A stretch of 64,000 bases of DNA from Streptomyces sp. TLI_105 (GCF_900105415.1 NZ_FNSM01000001.1:3138501-3202500); one strand, 5' to 3'; positions 16,621 through 25,802 are shown, counted from the stretch's first letter. Notes: generated by a model not told the origin, from the letters alone. Numbers and translations: made by a program.

Positions 16621-16687
16621 AGGGAACGAGACGGAAGCGAGTCCTGGAGCGGTCGATCTCGGACGGCCCATACGACAGAATGACGCC

Positions 16688-17365
16688 GTGCCTTTTCTGC
16701 TGCTGATCGAGGACGACGACGCCATCCGCACGGCCCTCGAACTCTCCCTGTCCCGGCAGGGCCACCGGGTGGCCACCGCCGCGACGGGCGAGGACGGTCT
16801 CCAGCTGCTGCGTGAGCAGCGGCCCGACCTGGTCGTGCTCGACGTCATGCTGCCCGGCATCGACGGCTTCGAGGTCTGCCGGCGGATCCGCCGGACCGAC
16901 CAGCTGCCGATCATCCTGCTGACCGCGCGCAGCGACGACATCGACGTGGTCGTCGGGCTCGAGTCCGGCGCCGACGACTACGTCGTGAAGCCGGTGCAGG
17001 GGCGGGTGCTGGACGCCCGCATCCGGGCCGTGCTGCGGCGCGGGGAGCGCGAGTCGACGGACTCGGCGACGTACGGCTCGCTGGTGATCGACCGTTCGGC
17101 GATGACGGTCACCAAGAACGGCGAGGACCTCCAGCTCACCCCGACCGAGCTGCGGCTGCTCCTGGAGCTGAGCCGGCGGCCCGGACAGGCGCTGTCCCGC
17201 CAGCAGTTGCTGCGGCTCGTGTGGGAGCACGACTACCTGGGCGACTCGCGGCTCGTCGACGCCTGTGTGCAGCGGCTGCGCGCCAAGGTGGAGGACGTGC
17301 CGTCCTCGCCGACCCTGATCCGTACGGTGCGCGGCGTCGGCTACCGGCTGGACGTCCCTGCGTGA
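16688..17365 (+). CDS. afsQ1: Two-component response regulator AfsQ1
   Basis: The 225-residue OmpR/PhoB-type regulator has a receiver domain (1-115) with acidic pocket EDD at 8-10, phosphoacceptor Asp52 (VVLDVMLPG) and conserved Lys in VVKPV. It also has a winged-helix DNA-binding domain (about 130-223, TPTELRLLLEL...VWEHDYLGDSRLVDACVQRLR). Length and organisation equal AfsQ1, which in S. coelicolor controls antibiotic production and nitrogen/glutamate-related genes. GTG (16688) gives the family N-terminus. It overlaps afsQ2 by 4 nt. Confidence 0.95.
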   Translation: MPFLLLIEDDDAIRTALELSLSRQGHRVATAATGEDGLQLLREQRPDLVVLDVMLPGIDGFEVCRRIRRTDQLPIILLTARSDDIDVVVGLESGADDYVVKPVQGRVLDARIRAVLRRGERESTDSATYGSLVIDRSAMTVTKNGEDLQLTPTELRLLLELSRRPGQALSRQQLLRLVWEHDYLGDSRLVDACVQRLRAKVEDVPSSPTLIRTVRGVGYRLDVPA

Positions 17366-18894
17366 GCAAGGGGATCTACGCGCGGCTGCGGCTCTCGAGC
17401 CTGCGGCTCCGGCTCGTCGTCGTCTTCGCCCTCGTCGCGCTCACCGCGGCCGTCGCCGCCTCCGGCATCGCGTACTGGCTCAACCGCGAGGCGGTGCTGA
17501 CCCGTACCCAGGACGGGGCGCTGAACGACTTCCGGCAGGAGATGCAGAACCGTACGGCGACGCTGCCGCTCCGGCCCACCCAGGACGACCTGCGGCGGAC
17601 CGCCGAGCAGATGGCGTCCGGCAGCGCCGCGGACTACCAGGTGCTGCTGCTCGGCGAGCGGGACGCGGGCAAGCCGATCGTGGGCGCCTCGGACCCGGAC
17701 GACTTCACCCTGGCCGACGTGCCGCGCTCGCTGCGGGAGGCCGTGGACACGAAGCGGCCGGTGACGGACGCCAACCCGTATCCGTACCACCTGTTCTGGC
17801 AGCGTACGGAGCGGAACGGGACGCCGTACCTGGTCGGCGGGACGCGGATCGACGGCGGCGGGCCCGCCGGGTACATGTTCAAGTCGCTGGCCGCGGAGAA
17901 GGCCGATCTGAACTCGCTCGCCTGGTCGTTGGGGATCGCCACCGCGCTCGCGGTGGCCGGCTCGGTGCTGCTCGCGCAGGTCGCGGCGACGACCGTGCTG
18001 CGCCCGGTGCACCGGTTGGGCGAGGCGGCCCGGCAGCTCGGCGAGGGCAAGCTCGACACCCGTCTTCGGGTCTCCGGCGCGGACGAACTGGCCGATCTCT
18101 CCCGTACGTTCAACAGTGCGGCCGAGTCGCTGCAGAAGAAGGTCGCGGACATGAGCGCGCGGGAGGAGTCCTCGCGGCGTTTCGTGGCGGACATGTCGCA
18201 CGAGCTGCGGACCCCGCTGACCGCGCTGACGGCCGTCACCGAGGTCCTGGAGGACGAGCAGGACTCCCTGGACCCGATGATCGCCCCGGCGGTGGCCCTC
18301 GTGGTGAGCGAGACCCGACGCCTCAACGACCTGGTGGAGAACCTGATGGAGGTGACCCGCTTCGACGCGGGCACCGCGCGGCTCGTCCTCGACGACGTGG
18401 ACATCGCGGACCAGATCACCGCGTGCATCGACGCGCGGGCCTGGCTGGACGCGGTGGAGCTCGACGCGGAGCGCGGGATCGTGGCGCCGCTCGACCCGCG
18501 GCGCCTCGACGTGATCCTGGCGAACCTCATCGGGAACGCGCTCAAGCACGGCGGTTCCCCGGTGCGGGTCTCGGTCCGCACGGAGGAGGACGAGCTGGTC
18601 ATCGCGGTACGGGACCACGGCCCCGGCATCCCGGAAGAAGTACTGCCGCACGTCTTCGACCGCTTCTACAAGGCGAGCGCGTCCCGGCCGCGGTCCGAGG
18701 GCAGCGGGCTCGGTCTGTCGATCGCCATGGAGAACGCGCTGATCCACGGCGGCTCGATCACGGCGTCGAACTCGGTCGGCGAGGACGGGAAGGTCGACGG
18801 CGCGGTGTTCGTGCTGCGGCTGCCGCTGGACGCCTCGGGGATCACGCGCGAGGTGCAGACCCGCAGCAGCCAGGGCGAGGTGGAGGAAGCGTGA
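17362..18894 (+). CDS. afsQ2: Two-component sensor histidine kinase AfsQ2
   Basis: The 510-residue membrane kinase has a transmembrane helix at about 17-39, an extracytoplasmic sensor region (about 40-185), and a second helix near 190-212. A HAMP domain (VLRPVHRLGEAARQLGEG) follows, then a dimerisation/phosphoacceptor domain with His280 in FVADMSHELRTPLT, and an ATPase domain with N box NLIGNALKHG, G1 DHGPGIP and G2 GSGLGLS. GTG start and 4-nt overlaps with both afsQ1 and afsQ3 show translational coupling. Confidence 0.95.
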   Translation: MSKGIYARLRLSSLRLRLVVVFALVALTAAVAASGIAYWLNREAVLTRTQDGALNDFRQEMQNRTATLPLRPTQDDLRRTAEQMASGSAADYQVLLLGERDAGKPIVGASDPDDFTLADVPRSLREAVDTKRPVTDANPYPYHLFWQRTERNGTPYLVGGTRIDGGGPAGYMFKSLAAEKADLNSLAWSLGIATALAVAGSVLLAQVAATTVLRPVHRLGEAARQLGEGKLDTRLRVSGADELADLSRTFNSAAESLQKKVADMSAREESSRRFVADMSHELRTPLTALTAVTEVLEDEQDSLDPMIAPAVALVVSETRRLNDLVENLMEVTRFDAGTARLVLDDVDIADQITACIDARAWLDAVELDAERGIVAPLDPRRLDVILANLIGNALKHGGSPVRVSVRTEEDELVIAVRDHGPGIPEEVLPHVFDRFYKASASRPRSEGSGLGLSIAMENALIHGGSITASNSVGEDGKVDGAVFVLRLPLDASGITREVQTRSSQGEVEEA

Positions 18895-19502
18895 GGCGTC
18901 GCGTCTTTGTCCTGGCGGCCGCGCTCACGGCGCTGGTCACCGGCTGCGGGATCCGGACCACGTCGGTCCCGGTGGACGCGGGCGCCGCCCCCTCCCGGGT
19001 GCCGTGCAGCGTGACCGAGGACGGTACGACGGAGGCGGCGGCGCAGGGCGTGCCGGTCCGGGTGTTCCTGGTCTGCGGCTCCCAGCTGGAGGCGGTGGAC
19101 CGCCGGTCGCCGCTGCCGGAGGAGAAGGCGGGCGGCGATCCGGTGCGGACCGCCGGGCGGCTGCTCGCGCAGCTGCTCGCCGAGCCCTCGGAGAGCGAGC
19201 GGCAGGCCGGCTTCACGACCGAGGTGCGCGGGCCGCTGACCGTGGGCGGCGGGCGCCGGGGCGACCCGGCGGCCACGCTGCGGCTGAGCCGCCAGCCGGA
19301 GGACCTGGCGCCGACGGCGCTGTCGCAGCTCGTCTGCACCTTCGCGGAGAGCTCCGCGGGCGCGGGCGGCCACACGGTGCTGCTGGGCGGGCCGGGTGCG
19401 TACGCGCCGAAGCGGTACCGCTGCACGACGGAACTCCGCGAACGCCCGGACTCCACCCCACCGACGGCCCCGCCCCCGAGCCCGAGCCCGACGACGCCCT
19501 GA
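18891..19502 (+). CDS. afsQ3: AfsQ3-type lipoprotein of the AfsQ system
   Basis: The 203-residue lipoprotein has a signal peptide with lipobox LVTGC (Cys19) and a basic start MRRR. The mature part has two conserved Cys-containing strands (VPCSVT, FLVCGSQL) and a GerMN-like feel, but I cannot place it firmly in that family. The C-terminus is Pro-rich. It is translationally coupled to afsQ2 (4-nt overlap) and would sit on the outer face of the membrane, a position suited to modulating the sensor kinase (inference). Confidence 0.85.
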   Translation: MRRRVFVLAAALTALVTGCGIRTTSVPVDAGAAPSRVPCSVTEDGTTEAAAQGVPVRVFLVCGSQLEAVDRRSPLPEEKAGGDPVRTAGRLLAQLLAEPSESERQAGFTTEVRGPLTVGGGRRGDPAATLRLSRQPEDLAPTALSQLVCTFAESSAGAGGHTVLLGGPGAYAPKRYRCTTELRERPDSTPPTAPPPSPSPTTP

Positions 19503-19620
19503 CCCCGCCGCGGGCGCGCCCGGCCAGTACCCCGCACCCCACTGGGCGACGCCTCCCCGCCACGCGGGCCGCGGCCCGGCAGAGGCGGTGCCCCGCCGTC
19601 GGACGCGTGCCGTCCTGCCG

Positions 19621-19857
19621 GGCGGCGCCCCCGCCGTGTGGGCCGCGCCCGCCGGGCCGGCACCCCCGCCGTGTGGGCCGCGCTTGGCGGGACGATGCCC
19701 ACCCACCGCCGTGCGGGCCGCGCCCGGCGGGCCGACGCCCACCGCCGTGCGGGCCCCACCCATCGGGCCGGCACCCCGCCCGGTACGGGCTACGGCCGCC
19801 GGGCCGACGCCCCCGCCGCCGTGCGGGCTGCGCCCGCCGGGGCGGCACCCACCCGCC
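19621..19857. repeat. Imperfect minisatellite, about six units of 35-40 bp
   Basis: After afsQ3 the motif CCGCCGTGTGGGCCGCGCCC plus GCCGGGCCGGCAC repeats about six times with drift (GTGCGGGCC, GGTACGGGCTACGG, GTGCGGGCTGCG), then runs into the large palindrome. No gene is seen from 19503 to 20390. Confidence 0.65.
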
Positions 19858-20215
19858 GTGTGGGCAATCGTCCCGCTGGGGCGAGGGGGGTCCCCCCTGC
19901 TCGAGCGAAGCCGAGAGCTTGGGGGAGGGTGGGCACACGGGACGGCGCCCCTTGCCGGGCCCAGGCTTCCGCGCCTGGACCCGCACCCGGCGTGCGGCGC
20001 CGTCGTGGGGTTGTGCCCACCCGTTCCGCCCCGCGGAACGCCTGCCCACAACCGGGGCCGGAGGTATGCAGCCCCCTGCGGGCGAAGGCCGCGCCCGGCC
20101 CGGCGGGCGCGGCCCGCAACGGGCGAGCGCCCGCGACCCGGCGCCGCCCACAACCGGCAAAGACCACACCCCCGCGCGGCACGGGTGCCGCCCGCGACGG
20201 GCGAAGGCCGCGACC
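19858..20215. repeat. Large imperfect palindrome, copy 2
   Basis: 19858-19950 repeats 15366-15457 with a single-base indel, including the CTGCTCGAGCGAAGCCGAGA core. The right half (about 19985-20215) contains inverted counterparts (CCCGTTCCGCCCCGCGGAAC, GCCTGCCCACAACCGG, CGGCGGGCGCGGCCCGCAAC). Both copies point the same way and flank the sigQ-afsQ1-afsQ2-afsQ3 locus. Confidence 0.7.
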
Positions 20216-20241
20216 CGGCGCGGGGTCGGGCGAGCGGTGGG

Positions 20242-20350
20242 TGCGGGGCGTCCCCGGGCGGCGGCGGGAGGCGGGGGCGCGGGGCGTCCCCAGGCGGCGG
20301 GAGGTGGGGCGCGGCGCGTCCCCGGGCGGCGGCGGGAGGTGGGGGCGTCG
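20242..20350. repeat. Three GC-rich tandem units of about 34-36 bp
   Basis: GCGGGGCGTCCCCGGGCGGC plus GGCGGGAGGCGGG recurs three times with small changes immediately before the VanZ gene. Confidence 0.6.
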
Positions 20351-20390
20351 CGGCGGAACCGATTCCGCTGTTCGGGGCGTCTTGGGGGGC

Positions 20391-20972
20391 GTGCAGCGTC
20401 AAGGTTCGGGCGGCAGTGCCGCCGTGGTCGTACGCGTGGCGGGGTTCGTCCTCCTCCTCGCGCATCTGCTGCTCGTCGCCTGGGTCAGTCTGCGGCCACG
20501 GGACGTGGCCTGGGTGACCGCGCCGAACACGATCCCGCTGCACGGCCTGCGCACCGTTCTCGCGCTCGGCGGGACCGAGGCGGCCCGGCTGATCGGCGAG
20601 GGCCTGCTGCTCCTGGCCCCGCTCGGGGTGCTGCTCCCGATGGCCGACGGACGGCTCCATGTCTCCGGGTGGGCCTCCCTGACCCGTACGACCGCCGCGG
20701 GCGCGCTGGTGTCGCTGGCCGTGGAGCTGCTGCAGACCGCGGTGCCGGGTCAGGTGGTGGACGTGGACTCGGTCCTCCTGAACACCGCGGGGGTCGCGCT
20801 GGCGCACCTCCTGGTGGTCCCGGCCGGCCGGATCCGGCTGCGCCGCAGGTGGGAGGCGGGGAGGTCGCCCTCCTCCGCAGGGAGCACCCCGGGCGGAGGC
20901 GCCGCCCTGCTGCGGGACGAGGCCCCTCAGGGTGCGACCCCGACGATTTCCAGGGTCCCGATCGCCCCGTAG
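20391..20972 (+). CDS. VanZ-family membrane protein
   Basis: The 193-residue protein has four membrane helices (about 12-32, 65-85, 92-112, 125-145) and the VanZ signature: TIPLHGLR, EGLLLLAPLGVLLP, and the ELLQTAVPGQVVDVDSVLLN motif. The C-terminal 45 residues are hydrophilic. VanZ-like proteins are associated with envelope-targeting antibiotics, but most streptomycete members are uncharacterised. GTG (20391) follows a run of G that can serve as ribosome binding site. The reading frame is open far upstream through repeats, so this start rests on where family homology begins. Confidence 0.8.
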   Translation: MQRQGSGGSAAVVVRVAGFVLLLAHLLLVAWVSLRPRDVAWVTAPNTIPLHGLRTVLALGGTEAARLIGEGLLLLAPLGVLLPMADGRLHVSGWASLTRTTAAGALVSLAVELLQTAVPGQVVDVDSVLLNTAGVALAHLLVVPAGRIRLRRRWEAGRSPSSAGSTPGGGAALLRDEAPQGATPTISRVPIAP

Positions 20973-21062
20973 GCCGACGCCTCGTCCCCCTGTCCGGCAG
21001 GAGTATGGAGTCATCGGGAGCCCGGAGAAGCGGCTCCCGCACCGACTCCGAAGGAGCCCACC

Positions 21063-21263
21063 ATGGCCGCACTGACCCGCCCCCGTGACGGACGCGTGCT
21101 CGGCGGAGTGTGCGCGGCGCTGGCCCGGCGCTTCGGCACCTCCGCGACGACGATGCGTCTGATCTTCCTGGCCTCGTGCCTGCTGCCGGGCCCGCAGTTC
21201 CTGATCTACCTGGGCCTGTGGATCTTCCTGCCGGCGGAGAAGACCGCGAGCACGGCCTGGTAG
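21063..21263 (+). CDS. PspC-domain small membrane protein
   Basis: The 66-residue protein is a single PspC domain: LTRPRDGRVLGGVCAALARRFG, then TTMRLIFLASCLLPGP, then LIYLGLWIFLPAE with one clear membrane helix. It starts at ATG after AAGGAGCCCACC. Members take part in phage-shock/membrane-stress responses. It is followed by a very strong terminator. Confidence 0.88.
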   Translation: MAALTRPRDGRVLGGVCAALARRFGTSATTMRLIFLASCLLPGPQFLIYLGLWIFLPAEKTASTAW

Positions 21264-21274
21264 CCGTCGCACGA

Positions 21275-21327
21275 ACACGCCGAAGGGGCGCGCACCCGGA
21301 TCCCGGGTGCGCGCCCCTTCGGCGTGT
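21275..21327. terminator. Exceptionally long perfect bidirectional terminator
   Basis: A 25-bp perfect stem (outer arm ACACGCCGAAGGGGCGCGCA) with a 3-nt loop ATC lies between the convergent pspC-like and small secreted-protein genes. Confidence 0.9.
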
Positions 21328-21338
21328 GGGGGCCGGGG

Positions 21339-21704
21339 TCAGCCGAGCGGGAGACCGTTGAGCGGGAGGCCACCGAGGAGGCCGCCGAGCGGGGTGGCGC
21401 CGAGGGCACCGGTCGCGGCACCGAGCGGAGCGTTCTGGGTGGCCTGGCCCGCGGCGGCCGGGAGGGTCTTCACGCCCTGGTCCACTCCCTGGCCGAGGGC
21501 GCCCTGGCCGGCACCGAGGGACTCGGTGGCGCCGTCGGGGAGCGTGGTGAGGCCGTCACCGAGCGGGACGGCCTGGGTCACCGTGCCCAGCGCGTCGGCG
21601 TCGAGCGGCAGGGACGGTGCTGCGGAGGCCGTGCCGGCGGCGGCAGCGGCGAAAGCGGCACCGAGAGCGGCGACACCGAGCTTCTTGGCGGCAGACTGCT
21701 TCAT
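21339..21704 (-). CDS. Small secreted Ala/Gly/Leu-rich protein
   Basis: The 121-residue product has a Sec signal peptide (KKLGVAALGAAFAAAAAGTASA) and a mature chain beginning AAPSLPLDADAL. The chain is rich in Gly, Ala, Leu and Gln and ends in repeated GLLGGLPLNGLPLG. There are no cysteines and no enzymatic motif. The composition suggests a surface-active or structural secreted protein, but it is not a chaplin (no chaplin domain). The start is supported by AAGGAAGA upstream of ATG. Compare the protein at 14124-14522. Confidence 0.75.
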   Translation of the reverse strand: MKQSAAKKLGVAALGAAFAAAAAGTASAAPSLPLDADALGTVTQAVPLGDGLTTLPDGATESLGAGQGALGQGVDQGVKTLPAAAGQATQNAPLGAATGALGATPLGGLLGGLPLNGLPLG

Positions 21705-21822
21705 CAGAAAATCTTCCTTAAAGGAATCCGGGGGCTTCGAGGAAAGCCGGGAGGGGAAATCCTGGGAATCGAGAGCGGCTCTGCAACCTAACCAGCGAAC
21801 GTCGCCTTCGCAAACACCGGAA

Positions 21823-21853
21823 AGCGGCCGGGTGTCGTCTCGCCCCGGCCGCT
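21823..21853 (-). terminator. Terminator of adenosine deaminase gene
   Basis: Stem AGCGGCCGGG / CCCGGCCGCT lies 25 bp past the stop of add. Confidence 0.6.
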
Positions 21854-21877
21854 CCCGCCCCCTTCGCGGGACGTTTT

Positions 21878-23032
21878 TCAGTCCGTCGTACGGGAAGACT
21901 CGCTGGTCGTGGCGGTCTGCTGGAACAGCCATTCGGACTTCAGCTCGGCATACCCGGGCTTGATCACCTCGTTGATCATGGCGAGTCGTTCATCGAAAGG
22001 AATGAACGCTGATTTCATCGCATTGACCGTGAACCACTGCATGTCGTCGAGTGTGTAGTCGAATGCGTCGATCAGCAGCTCGAATTCCCGGCTCATGCTC
22101 GTCCCGCTCATCAGCCGGTTGTCGGTGTTGACCGTGGCCCGGAAGTGGAGCCTGCGGAGCAGCCCGATGGGGTGCTCGGCGAACGAGGCGGCGGCGCCGG
22201 TCTGGAGGTTGGAGGAGGGGCACATCTCCAGCGGGACGCGCTTGTCGCGGACGTAGGCCGCGAGGCGGCCGAGGCGGACGGAGCCGTCGTCGGCGACCTC
22301 GATGTCGTCGATGATCCGGACGCCGTGGCCGAGCCGGTCGGCGCCGCACCACTGGAGCGCCTGCCAGATGGAGGGCAGCCCGAAGGCCTCGCCGGCGTGG
22401 ATCGTGAAGTGGTTGTTCTCCCGCTTGAGGTACTCGAAGGCGTCGAGGTGCCGGGTGGGCGGGTAGCCGGCCTCGGCGCCCGCGATGTCGAAGCCGACGA
22501 CGCCGGAGTCGCGGTACCGGTTGGCGAGTTCGGCGATCTCCAGGGCGCGGGCGGCGTGCCGCATGGCGGTCAGGAGGGCGCCGACCCGGATGCGGTGGCC
22601 GGCGGCCCTGGCCCGCCGCTCGCCCTCGCGGAAGCCTTCGTTGACGGCCTCCACGACCTCTTCGAGGGTGAGTCCGCCCTCCAGGTGCTGCTCGGGGGCG
22701 TACCGCACCTCGGCGTACACGACGCCGTCCTCGGCGAGGTCGGCGGCGCATTCGGCGGCGACGCGGAAGAGGGCGTCCCGGGTCTGCATGACGGCGCAGG
22801 TGTGCGCGAAGGTCTCCAGGTACCGCTCCAGGGAGCCGGAGTCGGCGGCTTCGCGGAACCAGATGCCGAGCTTGTCGGGCTCCGTCTCGGGGAGCTGCTC
22901 GTAGCCCTGCTCCCGGGCGAGTTCGATGATCGTGCCGGGGCGCAGTCCGCCGTCGAGGTGGTCGTGGAGCAGCACCTTCGGGGCACGGCGGATCTGGTCC
23001 GCGGTGGGGACGTTGGGGGTCTGGCTCGTCAT
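21878..23032 (-). CDS. add: Adenosine deaminase
   Basis: The 384-residue zinc enzyme converts (deoxy)adenosine to (deoxy)inosine. The zinc ligands and catalytic residues are visible: LLHDHLDGG near residue 20, HAGEAFG with the catalytic Glu, LGHGVRI, and [11 protein letters not shown] with the metal-binding Asp. The ATG (23032) lies 6 nt after a TACAGT box, which itself lies 4 nt after a CTACGCGCGTAG palindrome, so the gene is probably leaderless and controlled by the nucleoside-regulon repressor. The C-terminus ends in a Ser/Thr-rich tail. Confidence 0.95.
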   Translation of the reverse strand: MTSQTPNVPTADQIRRAPKVLLHDHLDGGLRPGTIIELAREQGYEQLPETEPDKLGIWFREAADSGSLERYLETFAHTCAVMQTRDALFRVAAECAADLAEDGVVYAEVRYAPEQHLEGGLTLEEVVEAVNEGFREGERRARAAGHRIRVGALLTAMRHAARALEIAELANRYRDSGVVGFDIAGAEAGYPPTRHLDAFEYLKRENNHFTIHAGEAFGLPSIWQALQWCGADRLGHGVRIIDDIEVADDGSVRLGRLAAYVRDKRVPLEMCPSSNLQTGAAASFAEHPIGLLRRLHFRATVNTDNRLMSGTSMSREFELLIDAFDYTLDDMQWFTVNAMKSAFIPFDERLAMINEVIKPGYAELKSEWLFQQTATTSESSRTTD

Positions 23033-23038
23033 CTTCGC

Positions 23039-23060
23039 ACTGTAGCCCCTACGCGCGTAG
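23039..23060 (-). promoter_or_regulatory. add promoter with nucleoside-regulon operator
   Basis: Reading leftward, CTACGCGCGTAG (23060-23049) precedes GGGC and the -10 box TACAGT (23044-23039), then 6 nt and the ATG. The layout is the same as at deoC. Confidence 0.75.
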
Positions 23061-23164
23061 AACACCCCGCGTGGCGCCCGTTTTCTTGTGGCGGGGCGAA
23101 GGGGCGCCGTGCCGGGCGTCGCGGCCCCGGCCCTGATCCGCCGGACAGGCCCTAGCCTGCCCGC

Positions 23165-23944
23165 ATGACCTCGACCTCGACCACGGCCGCGTCCGAACTC
23201 CCGCGCGTGCACCGCTTCCTGTCCGACTTCCACCGCCGTCAGGCGGCCCGTACCGTCGACTTCCCGGGCGCCTTCGCGGTGCTCGACGACGCCTACCGGC
23301 ACTCCCGGGGCAACAACCACGTGCTCGTCGACGGGGCCGTGGACCCGGAGGCGCTGCCCGGGTACGCGGAGGAGGCGCTCGGCCATCTCCCGTACCGCTT
23401 CTCCTACGTCCTCGACGAGACGGTCGCCGCGGCCTGCCGGGCACCGATGGAGCGGGCCGGGTACCGGCACGCCACCACGATGATCATGGCGCACACCGGC
23501 CCGGTGCCCGAGCACGGCGGGGCGCGGGAGGTCGACTTCGACGAGCTGCGCGAGCCGGTGACCGCCTCCTGGCCGCGATTCGCCCCGGAGGCGCCGCCGG
23601 AGCACATCCGCGACCTGGTGGAGCGGCGGGTGGCGCGCCGGCGCGGCGCCGACGACGTGCGGTTCTTCGCCGCGCGCACCCCGGCGGGCGAGGTGGCCGC
23701 GTGGGCCGACCTCTACATGGACCCGGCGAGCGGCATGGCGCAGATCGAGGACCTGGTCACCGTGGAGGCCCACCTCGGGCAGGGGTACGCCGGGAAGGTC
23801 CTGGACACGGCGCTGCGCGTGGCCGCCGACGCGGGCTGCTCGACCCGCTTCCTCACCGCCTTCGCGGACGACTGGCCGCGCCACTGGTACGGCCGGAAGG
23901 GCTTCACGGCCATCGGCTCGGTGGCCCGCTTCGAACGGGTCTGA
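23165..23944 (+). CDS. GNAT-family acetyltransferase
   Basis: In this 259-residue protein the C-terminal half carries the GNAT core: AAWADLYMD strand, [26 protein letters not shown] (the acetyl-CoA-binding loop Q/RxxGxG/A as GQGYAG), and a final beta strand [13 protein letters not shown]. The N-terminal half is a second, degenerate GNAT-like or specific domain. The substrate is unknown. ATG lies 6 nt after TAGCCT (23153-23158), which suggests a leaderless transcript. Confidence 0.82.
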   Translation: MTSTSTTAASELPRVHRFLSDFHRRQAARTVDFPGAFAVLDDAYRHSRGNNHVLVDGAVDPEALPGYAEEALGHLPYRFSYVLDETVAAACRAPMERAGYRHATTMIMAHTGPVPEHGGAREVDFDELREPVTASWPRFAPEAPPEHIRDLVERRVARRRGADDVRFFAARTPAGEVAAWADLYMDPASGMAQIEDLVTVEAHLGQGYAGKVLDTALRVAADAGCSTRFLTAFADDWPRHWYGRKGFTAIGSVARFERV

Positions 23945-24035
23945 CGCGCACGGCCGTTCGAGCCCGGCACGACGATACGTAACAGTGACCGCGCGTACGG
24001 CTGGCGTACACCTCCGCTTCTGAGACTGTTCTGTC

Positions 24036-24812
24036 ATGGCGCTCTTCGCACTCGTGGGGCCGCCCGAAGCACGGAGACCCCGGCTCGGACGGCCTGTTGG
24101 AGGTTCCCGCACGTCGGCGGCGGTGGGTGGCGTGGTGCTGCTCCTGCCGGACGGTGAGCCGGTGTCGGCGCGGCGGGCCTCCGCGCGGGCGCACGCGGCG
24201 ATGCTTCCGCTGGGGCGCGGTCTGGCCCGGGCGGGGCGGTCCGAGGAGCTCGCCGCGCACGTGGTGCGCTACCGGGCGCGCGGCTGGAACGGGGCCGATG
24301 CGAACCTCGTGGCGGACGCCTCCTGGGCGGTCGCGGAGGCGGTACGGCGCTACGGCGACGTCCCGGTCTGCCTCGTCGGTCACGGGATGGGGGCGCGGGC
24401 GGCACTGCGGGCGGCCGGGCATCCCGCGGTCGCCGCGGTGCTCGCGCTCGCGCCGTGGCTGCCGGAGGACGACGTGGCGGCGGAGCCGGAGCCGGTGCGG
24501 CAGCTGGTGGGGCGCAGGGTGCTGCTCGTGCACGGCACGAACGACGCGCGGACGGACCCGGAGCTGTCGTTCCGGTTCGCCGAGCGGGCGAAGAAGGCGA
24601 ACCGGGACACCTGCCGCTTCGAGGTGCACTCGGACGGCCACGCGCTGCGCCAGTACGCGGCCGAGGTCCGGGCCCTGGCCGCGGACTTCGCGCTGGGCGC
24701 CCTCTTCGGCCGGCCGGTCGCCCGGCCGGTGACCGACGCGATGGCGGCTCCCCCGCCGCTCGGCCTGCGGATGCCGCTGGCAGCCGGGTTCGGGGGTTCA
24801 CGCCGGAGGTGA
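24036..24812 (+). CDS. Alpha/beta-hydrolase-fold protein with altered nucleophile
   Basis: The 258-residue protein has the fold's strand-turn motifs: VVLLLPDGE, the nucleophile elbow [13 protein letters not shown] near residue 115, [14 protein letters not shown] with the acid, and DGHALR with the histidine. The usual Ser of GHSMG is Gly here, so standard serine hydrolysis is not possible unless another residue takes over. It is encoded next to the LysR gene, 27 bp apart and convergent. Function unknown. Confidence 0.75.
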   Translation: MALFALVGPPEARRPRLGRPVGGSRTSAAVGGVVLLLPDGEPVSARRASARAHAAMLPLGRGLARAGRSEELAAHVVRYRARGWNGADANLVADASWAVAEAVRRYGDVPVCLVGHGMGARAALRAAGHPAVAAVLALAPWLPEDDVAAEPEPVRQLVGRRVLLVHGTNDARTDPELSFRFAERAKKANRDTCRFEVHSDGHALRQYAAEVRALAADFALGALFGRPVARPVTDAMAAPPPLGLRMPLAAGFGGSRRR

Positions 24813-24839
24813 GGGCCCAGGGGCGTCGCCAGGAGGAGC

Positions 24840-25754
24840 TCACGCCGGAGGTGACGGCTCCTTCGGAAGCAGGTGGCCGCGCCTGCTCAGCAGGAACTTC
24901 TTGAAGGCGGCCACCGGGGCCGTGTCCGGATGGCCGTCGAGCCAGGCCACGCCGATCTCGCGGACCGCCCGCGGCGCGGTGACGGTGAGTTCCACGACGC
25001 CGGGACGGGGGACGGCGGGCGGCGGCAGCAGGGCGACGCCGAGGCCGGCGGCGACGAGGCCGCGCAGGGTCTCGGCCTCCTCGCCCTCGAAGGCGACCCG
25101 GGGCTTGAAGCCTGCCTCCGCGCACAGGTCGTCGGTGATGCGGCGGAGCCCGTATCCCGGCTCCAGGGTCACGAAGGTCTCGTCCGCGGCCTCGGCGAGG
25201 CGCACCCGCTTGCGGCCGGCGAGCCGGTGGTCGTCCGGGACGACGAGCCGCAGCCGCTGCTCGTCGAGGCGCCGGGCGACCAGGTCGGGGGCGTCGGGCA
25301 CGGGCGAGGTCAGGCAGAGGTCGAGGTCGCCGGCCCGCAGCCGTTCGATCATGGCCTCGCCGTAGTTCTGGACGAGGGTGAAGCGGATCCTCGGGTGGTC
25401 GACGCGGAAGGCGCGGATGAGGCCGGGGACGGTCTCGGAGCCCATGGTGTGCAGGAAGCCGAAGGCGACGCGTCCGGCGGTCGGGTCGGCGTCGGCCCGT
25501 ACGGTGTCGGCGGCCCGTTCCACCTCGGCGAGGGCCCGCTCGGCGGCGGTGAGGAAGCGGCGGCCTGCCGGGGTGAGGGAGACCGTGCGGCCGCGCCGGG
25601 CGAAGAGGGTGACGCCGAGGTCCTGTTCGAGCCGGACCATGGCCCGCGAGAGCGTCGACTGCGGCACGCCCATCTCGGCGGCGGCGCGGGTCACGTGCTC
25701 GTGCCGGGCGACGGCGGCGAAGTACGCGAGCCGCGGCGCCAGCAGGTGTCCCAT
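24840..25754 (-). CDS. LysR-family transcriptional regulator
   Basis: The 304-residue regulator has an N-terminal winged helix (APRLAYFAAVARHEHVTRAA, VPQSTLSRAMVRLEQDLG) and a LysR substrate-binding domain (about 90-295). ATG (25754) is supported by GAAGAAGA. It is divergent from an MFS exporter gene, a classic regulator-target pair, with a dyad in the shared promoter. It probably senses a substrate of that exporter. Confidence 0.88.
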   Translation of the reverse strand: MGHLLAPRLAYFAAVARHEHVTRAAAEMGVPQSTLSRAMVRLEQDLGVTLFARRGRTVSLTPAGRRFLTAAERALAEVERAADTVRADADPTAGRVAFGFLHTMGSETVPGLIRAFRVDHPRIRFTLVQNYGEAMIERLRAGDLDLCLTSPVPDAPDLVARRLDEQRLRLVVPDDHRLAGRKRVRLAEAADETFVTLEPGYGLRRITDDLCAEAGFKPRVAFEGEEAETLRGLVAAGLGVALLPPPAVPRPGVVELTVTAPRAVREIGVAWLDGHPDTAPVAAFKKFLLSRRGHLLPKEPSPPA

Positions 25755-25802
25755 GTCTTCTTCGTTACTGTTCGGTGACAGGCGAGGCTGTGACCTGTAC
25801 TC

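Noticed and set aside
17374..17386. Further copy of the nucleoside palindrome
   Set aside because: GATCTACGCGCGG in afsQ2 matches only one half and lies inside coding sequence.
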